Source: Chitinophagales bacterium
GTDB lineage: Bacteria; Bacteroidota; Bacteroidia; Chitinophagales; UBA10324
Assembly: GCA_026786335.1 (NCBI GenBank)
Contig: JAJAYG010000017.1
Coordinates: forward strand, 1 to 9,829
DNA length: 9,829 bases
Reading direction: 5' to 3'
In this document: one piece after another, positions 7,371-9,829 of the stretch
Layout: every line of letters begins with the position of its first letter
How positions within the stretch are numbered: the stretch's first letter is position 1
Made by a program: the position numbers and the translations under genes
Notes under the pieces: model-generated
The model's database searches: none
What the model was told of the DNA's origin: nothing
The model's input: the letters and a program-made list of their open reading frames with translations, nothing else

Positions 7371-7789
7371 GTATCCTCCATTTCCATAAGTTGAATCAAT
7401 AGAACCATCTTCATTGATTCGAAAAACTCAGCGAAATCTGGAGAGAAACGTGCGCCGTATGCAAGAATTTTATGGTCCTTTTGCAGGAAGAAGTCCCGAT
7501 AAAAAAAATGAACAAGGTAAGTAATGGTCCCACTGCCACCGAAGGAAGAATCAATATTACCATCGGATAAAAGTCGAGAAAAATTCAAATAAATATTTGT
7601 ATCAAGGTTGCCATAATAATAGTATGCACACAAAACTTTATTTCCTTCAAGTGAGGCAATAGTTGGTTCCCCATTCAAGTGACCATTGTCGAAAAATTTT
7701 TTTCCGTCAATTGCAAAACTACTATCAATGCTGCCATCTGTATTAAACCGCATAAAGGAAACCTGACTTGAATTACTATAATCGCCCAT
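7367..7789 (-). CDS. Delta-60 gene fragment, middle piece
   Basis: This is the open stretch from an internal ATG (MGDYSN); the real open frame reaches back to 7990. It holds repeats 3 and 4 (TDGSIDSSF, SDGNIDSSFG). Its last residues, from about ESMKMV on, are out-of-frame sequence read after the one-base loss. Not a separate gene. Confidence 0.45.
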   Translation of the reverse strand: MGDYSNSSQVSFMRFNTDGSIDSSFAIDGKKFFDNGHLNGEPTIASLEGNKVLCAYYYYGNLDTNIYLNFSRLLSDGNIDSSFGGSGTITYLVHFFYRDFFLQKDHKILAYGARFSPDFAEFFESMKMVLLIQLMEMEDT

Positions 7790-7990
7790 TGCAATCAGTA
7801 ATTTATGATCTTGTTGAATCGCGAAATCATTAGGGGTAATTCCGTCGTAGCCATAATCAAAAGCATGTTCAAATACTCCTTCAATACCATAAGAAGAATC
7901 AGGAGTTCCATCAGATTGAAATTTGATTATCGCAAAGCTGGAGCCATTAAAATGTAAATCTTCATAGTGATGTTGTCCCGTGTATTGTTG

Positions 7991-8185
7991 TTAAACAACA
8001 TAAACAGCATCTGAATCTTGAGCCATCATTACATATCCATTTTCGACTTGCGGATTTGGTAAATAAAAACCGTTCGATGAAAAAGATGAATCCAAAGAGC
8101 CATCAAAGTTTTCCCCGCCGCCGAGTCTCCGCCCAAAGCTTTGTGCGTGTGCGCGGGACTCGGTGAGTGTGAAATAAGTTTTCAT
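7991..8185 (-). CDS. Delta-60 gene fragment, N-terminal piece
   Basis: This 64-codon piece starts at ATG 8185. MKTYFTL resembles the beginning of a signal peptide, but the next residues (TESRAHAQSFGRRLGGG) are charged and encoded by a GC-rich inverted repeat. Delta-60 repeat 1 (FDGSLDSSF) follows. It ends at a TAA, beyond which the same frame continues. Confidence 0.45.
   Translation of the reverse strand: MKTYFTLTESRAHAQSFGRRLGGGENFDGSLDSSFSSNGFYLPNPQVENGYVMMAQDSDAVYVV
8121..8163. repeat. GC-rich imperfect palindrome inside the delta-60 coding start
   Basis: CCGAGTC-T-CCGC (8121-8132) pairs with GCGG-GACTCGG (8153-8163) as an 11-bp stem with one bulged T. The loop contains a perfect 10-bp palindrome CAAAGCTTTG (8134-8143). 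Base composition over about 8113-8163 is strikingly GC-rich compared with the AT-rich flanks. It reads through in frame as SRAHAQSFGRRLGG. I judge it to be a small dispersed element inserted in, or replacing, the signal-peptide region; I recall similar sequence in other Bacteroidota but cannot verify that here. Confidence 0.6.
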
Positions 8186-8247
8186 TAGTTATTATTTAAG
8201 GGGGAGGAAATAATGAAGCTAAACTAAAAAAAATTAACATAGAATCT

Positions 8248-8255
8248 CAAATTTA
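8248..8255 (-). promoter_or_regulatory. Candidate -7 element upstream of the delta-60 gene
   Basis: The minus strand reads TAAATTTG, a perfect TAnnTTTG, 62 bases before the ATG at 8185. A TTTG at -33 is not evident. The same octamer stands before the ferredoxin gene. Confidence 0.35.
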
Positions 8256-8295
8256 ATTTAGCAATTAATTCACGCGGTAACTTTCCCATAAACAA

Positions 8296-8320
8296 AAAAC
8301 TCCCACACCGTGAGAGTTTT
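8296..8320 (-). terminator. Rho-independent terminator of the ferredoxin gene
   Basis: AAAACTC-C-CAC, loop ACC, GTG-A-GAGTTTT forms 10 pairs with one mismatch. On the minus strand it is followed by a T run and lies 23 bases after the ferredoxin TGA. A-rich and T-rich flanks make it potentially bidirectional. Confidence 0.8.
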
Positions 8321-8343
8321 ATTAAAATCATTAGCATTAAAAA

Positions 8344-8691
8344 TCAAATGTGCATCATCGCCTTCTTCGCCAGCAACTGATCTTTTGATTCTACATGCTC
8401 AGGGTCGGGCACGCAACAATCAACAGGGCAAACAGCAGCGCATTGCGGCTCTTCGTGAAAGCCCTCGCACTCGGTGCACTTGCTGGGAACAATAAAATAA
8501 AGATCTTCGCTCACAGGAGGAAAACGCTGCTCGGCATCTACTGATGTTCCGTCAATTAAATTCACCGGGCCCTTAATCGTTGTGCCATCCATCATCGCCC
8601 ACTCGGCACCGCCTTCGTAGATTGCATTGTTAGGACATTCGGGCTCACAGGCACCGCAGTTAATACACTCTTCGGTAATTATTATTGCCAT
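8344..8691 (-). CDS. 2[4Fe-4S] ferredoxin (4Fe-4S dicluster protein)
   Basis: This is a 115-residue soluble electron carrier. The first motif is C9-x2-C12-x2-C15-x3-C19-P. The second is C72-x2-C75-x8-C84-x3-C88-P, whose eight-residue gap between the second and third Cys is like Allochromatium-type ferredoxins. By family rule C9, C12, C15 and C88 bind one cluster and C72, C75, C84 and C19 the other. About 50 residues separate the motifs, longer than in short clostridial ferredoxins but usual for this Bacteroidota group as I know it. There is a tail of about 27 residues. The start ATG puts Cys9 at the normal distance. The gene is divergent from the LuxC-family reductase, has its own promoter candidate and terminator, and is probably monocistronic. 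The redox partner is unknown; the reductase neighbour is suggestive only. Confidence 0.92.
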   Translation of the reverse strand: MAIIITEECINCGACEPECPNNAIYEGGAEWAMMDGTTIKGPVNLIDGTSVDAEQRFPPVSEDLYFIVPSKCTECEGFHEEPQCAAVCPVDCCVPDPEHVESKDQLLAKKAMMHI

Positions 8692-8713
8692 TGCAGATTA
8701 GTTTTACAGGAGG

Positions 8714-8721
8714 CAAATTTA
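8714..8721 (-). promoter_or_regulatory. -7 promoter element of the ferredoxin gene
   Basis: The minus strand reads TAAATTTG, a perfect TAnnTTTG match, ending 22 bases before the ATG. A T-rich tract lies at the -33 distance but lacks TTTG. The position predicts a leader of about 15 bases. Confidence 0.5.
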
Positions 8722-8791
8722 GAAAGTAATACACTGAATAAAAATTATTGTGAAATTATTTTTTACGAATCAATGGCTGCGTTGCCAAATA

Positions 8792-8875
8792 GTTAAATGG
8801 TTGCCTGCCTGATTAAAAGCACAACACTAATTATTTACCAAACAATTTAACCACATAACCATTCAACCATTTTAC
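8792..8875. repeat. AACCA-type octamer repeats and inverted repeat in the divergent promoter region
   Basis: Three AACCA units begin at 8849, 8857 and 8865, exactly eight bases apart. The right part, CAACCATTTTAC (8864-8875), is the inverse of GTTAAATGGTTG (8792-8803) in 11 of 12 positions. The array touches the GTG start of the reductase gene. It may be a degenerate short tandem repeat or a regulator site shared by both divergent genes. Confidence 0.45.
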
Positions 8876-8876
8876 T

Positions 8877-9829
8877 GTGACTCTTGAACAAAGAATAAAA
8901 ATACTCACCACCCTCAAAATATTTCTTAGCAATGGAAATGAAGAACTGCAGCGTGTGATTGAAAAAGCATACCAGCACAACAAATGGTTTACGCACGAGA
9001 ACACAACACTTGCACTCAAAAATATTTGTGATGAATTCTTAAGCGAAGAAAAAATTCGTGAGTGGTTGCTGAAGTATGAAATCAAAGAAGAGGAGTCATC
9101 TAAAATAATTGGAATCGTGATGGCAGGCAATCTTCCGCTTGTTGGCTTTCATGATTTTATGTGTGTGTTTATATCGGGAAATAAATCGCTCATCAAACTC
9201 TCCTCAAAAGATGATGTGCTTTTTCCTTTCATTCAAAAAAAACTTTTAGCGATGGATGAAGAGCTGAAACATTTGATTTCATTTACCGAAATTTTGAAAG
9301 GAATAAATGCAGTAAATGCAACCGGCTCCAATAATTCTTCCCTCTACTTTCAATATTACTATGGAAAGTATCCTCACATCATTCGCCGCAGCAGAAGTTC
9401 TGTGGCTGTGTTAGCCGGCATTGAAACAAAAACTGATTTAGAAAATTTGGGCTTCGATATTTTCAGCTACTTCGGGTTGGGTTGCCGAAATGTTTCTAAA
9501 CTTTTGGTACCACGTGGTTACAATTTTAATTTCTTTTTTGAGTCGCTGGAAAAATATGCAGAGATTAGGAACCACAACAAGTACAAAAATAATTTTGATT
9601 ACAACAGCGCTTTGCTCTCGATGAATCATGCACCGCACTTGCTCAACGATTTCATCATCATCAAAGAAGAAAAGCAAATCATCTCTCCTGTTTCAGTTTT
9701 ACACTATGAGTTTTATGAAAGTGGAAATGAGTTGCAACAGATTTTGAAACGGGATGAAGAAAATATTCAGTGTGTGGTAGGGCAAAATTTTATTCCATTC
9801 GGTCAGGCACAATCACCACAGCATTGGGA
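8877..9829 (+). CDS. LuxC-family acyl-CoA reductase (partial, runs off the window)
   Basis: 317 complete codons are open with no stop before the window ends; relatives are about 340-360 residues, so a short tail is missing. The enzyme family reduces fatty acyl-CoA (or an activated acyl group) to aldehyde with NADPH, using an ALDH-like fold and a catalytic Cys. Visible marks are the nucleotide-binding region around VMAGNLPLVGFHD (81-93), ATGSNNSS, RRSRSSVAVLAG, and the active-site stretch YFGLGC203RNVSKLLVPRG. The GTG at 8877 is chosen because it gives the family-like start (M)TLEQRIKILTTL; an in-frame TAA at 8856 limits extension and no ATG is available. It is divergent from the ferredoxin across 185 bases. 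In Bacteroidota I know this pair to lie near serine biosynthesis genes, but those would be outside the window. The physiological substrate is not settled. Confidence 0.88.
   Translation, partial: MTLEQRIKILTTLKIFLSNGNEELQRVIEKAYQHNKWFTHENTTLALKNICDEFLSEEKIREWLLKYEIKEEESSKIIGIVMAGNLPLVGFHDFMCVFISGNKSLIKLSSKDDVLFPFIQKKLLAMDEELKHLISFTEILKGINAVNATGSNNSSLYFQYYYGKYPHIIRRSRSSVAVLAGIETKTDLENLGFDIFSYFGLGCRNVSKLLVPRGYNFNFFFESLEKYAEIRNHNKYKNNFDYNSALLSMNHAPHLLNDFIIIKEEKQIISPVSVLHYEFYESGNELQQILKRDEENIQCVVGQNFIPFGQAQSPQHW

Larger units (their letters stand above)
6819..8185 (-). pseudogene. Delta-60-repeat protein with T9SS type A sorting domain, multiply broken
   Basis: The rebuilt reading gives about 455 codons and contains six delta-60 repeats, each with a DGxxDSSF/Y(G) core. 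Their approximate positions are 8081-8107, 7886-7917, 7713-7743, 7537-7570, 7383-7415 and 7228-7258; the spacing of about 55-60 residues suits the family, which likely forms a beta-propeller-like secreted protein. A T9SS tail (FPNP ... FVKE) follows. Two lesions break it. An in-frame TAA sits at 7991-7993, with the same frame open again to 7790 (QQYTGQHHYED ... GTPDSSYG). A one-base loss near 7422-7426 has left five T in the coding strand where six would restore EFFRINEDGSID. In addition the expected signal peptide is missing: after MKTYFTL the reading enters a GC-rich palindrome (8121-8163). The product as it stands could not be exported or completed. Confidence 0.82.

Noticed and set aside
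8310..8495. Plus-strand open frame opposite the ferredoxin
   Set aside because: It begins inside the terminator and is antisense to a Cys-motif gene.
8831..9677. Minus-strand open frames 8831-9130 and 9438-9677
   Set aside because: They are antisense to the long open acyl-CoA reductase frame, which runs to the window end and has family motifs.

Overview
The window looks like chromosomal DNA of a free-living, AT-rich member of the Bacteroidota. Three genes end in a type IX secretion (T9SS) type A sorting domain with the YPNP/FPNP signature. One gene carries GEVED domains. Upstream sequences contain TAnnTTTG-like -7 elements, and the ferredoxin and LuxC-type reductase pair is typical of this phylum. 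No tRNA, rRNA, CRISPR array, transposase or phage gene is visible. The genus cannot be told from the sequence alone.

Layout: 1-370 has no gene and holds three near-identical ~97-bp palindromic repeats in direct orientation (the first cut by the window edge). A strong terminator follows at 423-454. All genes from 473 to 8691 lie on the minus strand. In transcription order they are a small 2[4Fe-4S] ferredoxin (8691-8344), a broken delta-60-repeat T9SS cargo gene (8185-6819), an MFS transporter (6722-5463), a cytochrome c / copper type II monooxygenase T9SS cargo gene split by one in-frame stop (5352-3778), and a 1035-residue modular Ig/GEVED T9SS adhesin-like protein (3580-473). The last gene, on the plus strand from 8877 and running off the end, is a LuxC-family acyl-CoA reductase. 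It is divergent from the ferredoxin.

Two of the three secreted-protein genes are damaged. The monooxygenase gene has a single TAA exactly in the linker between its heme and copper domains, with all visible heme and copper ligands retained. The delta-60 gene has a TAA, a one-base deletion in a homopolymer, and a GC-rich inverted repeat where its signal peptide should be. Either this is recent decay of secreted cargo or, for the point lesions, assembly error. The same codon TAA ends intact genes here, so a changed genetic code is unlikely.

I see no convincing new multi-gene system. The items most worth a second look are the three-armed palindromic repeat family at the left end, the monooxygenase cut cleanly at its domain boundary, and the small GC-rich palindrome that has become coding sequence in the delta-60 gene.
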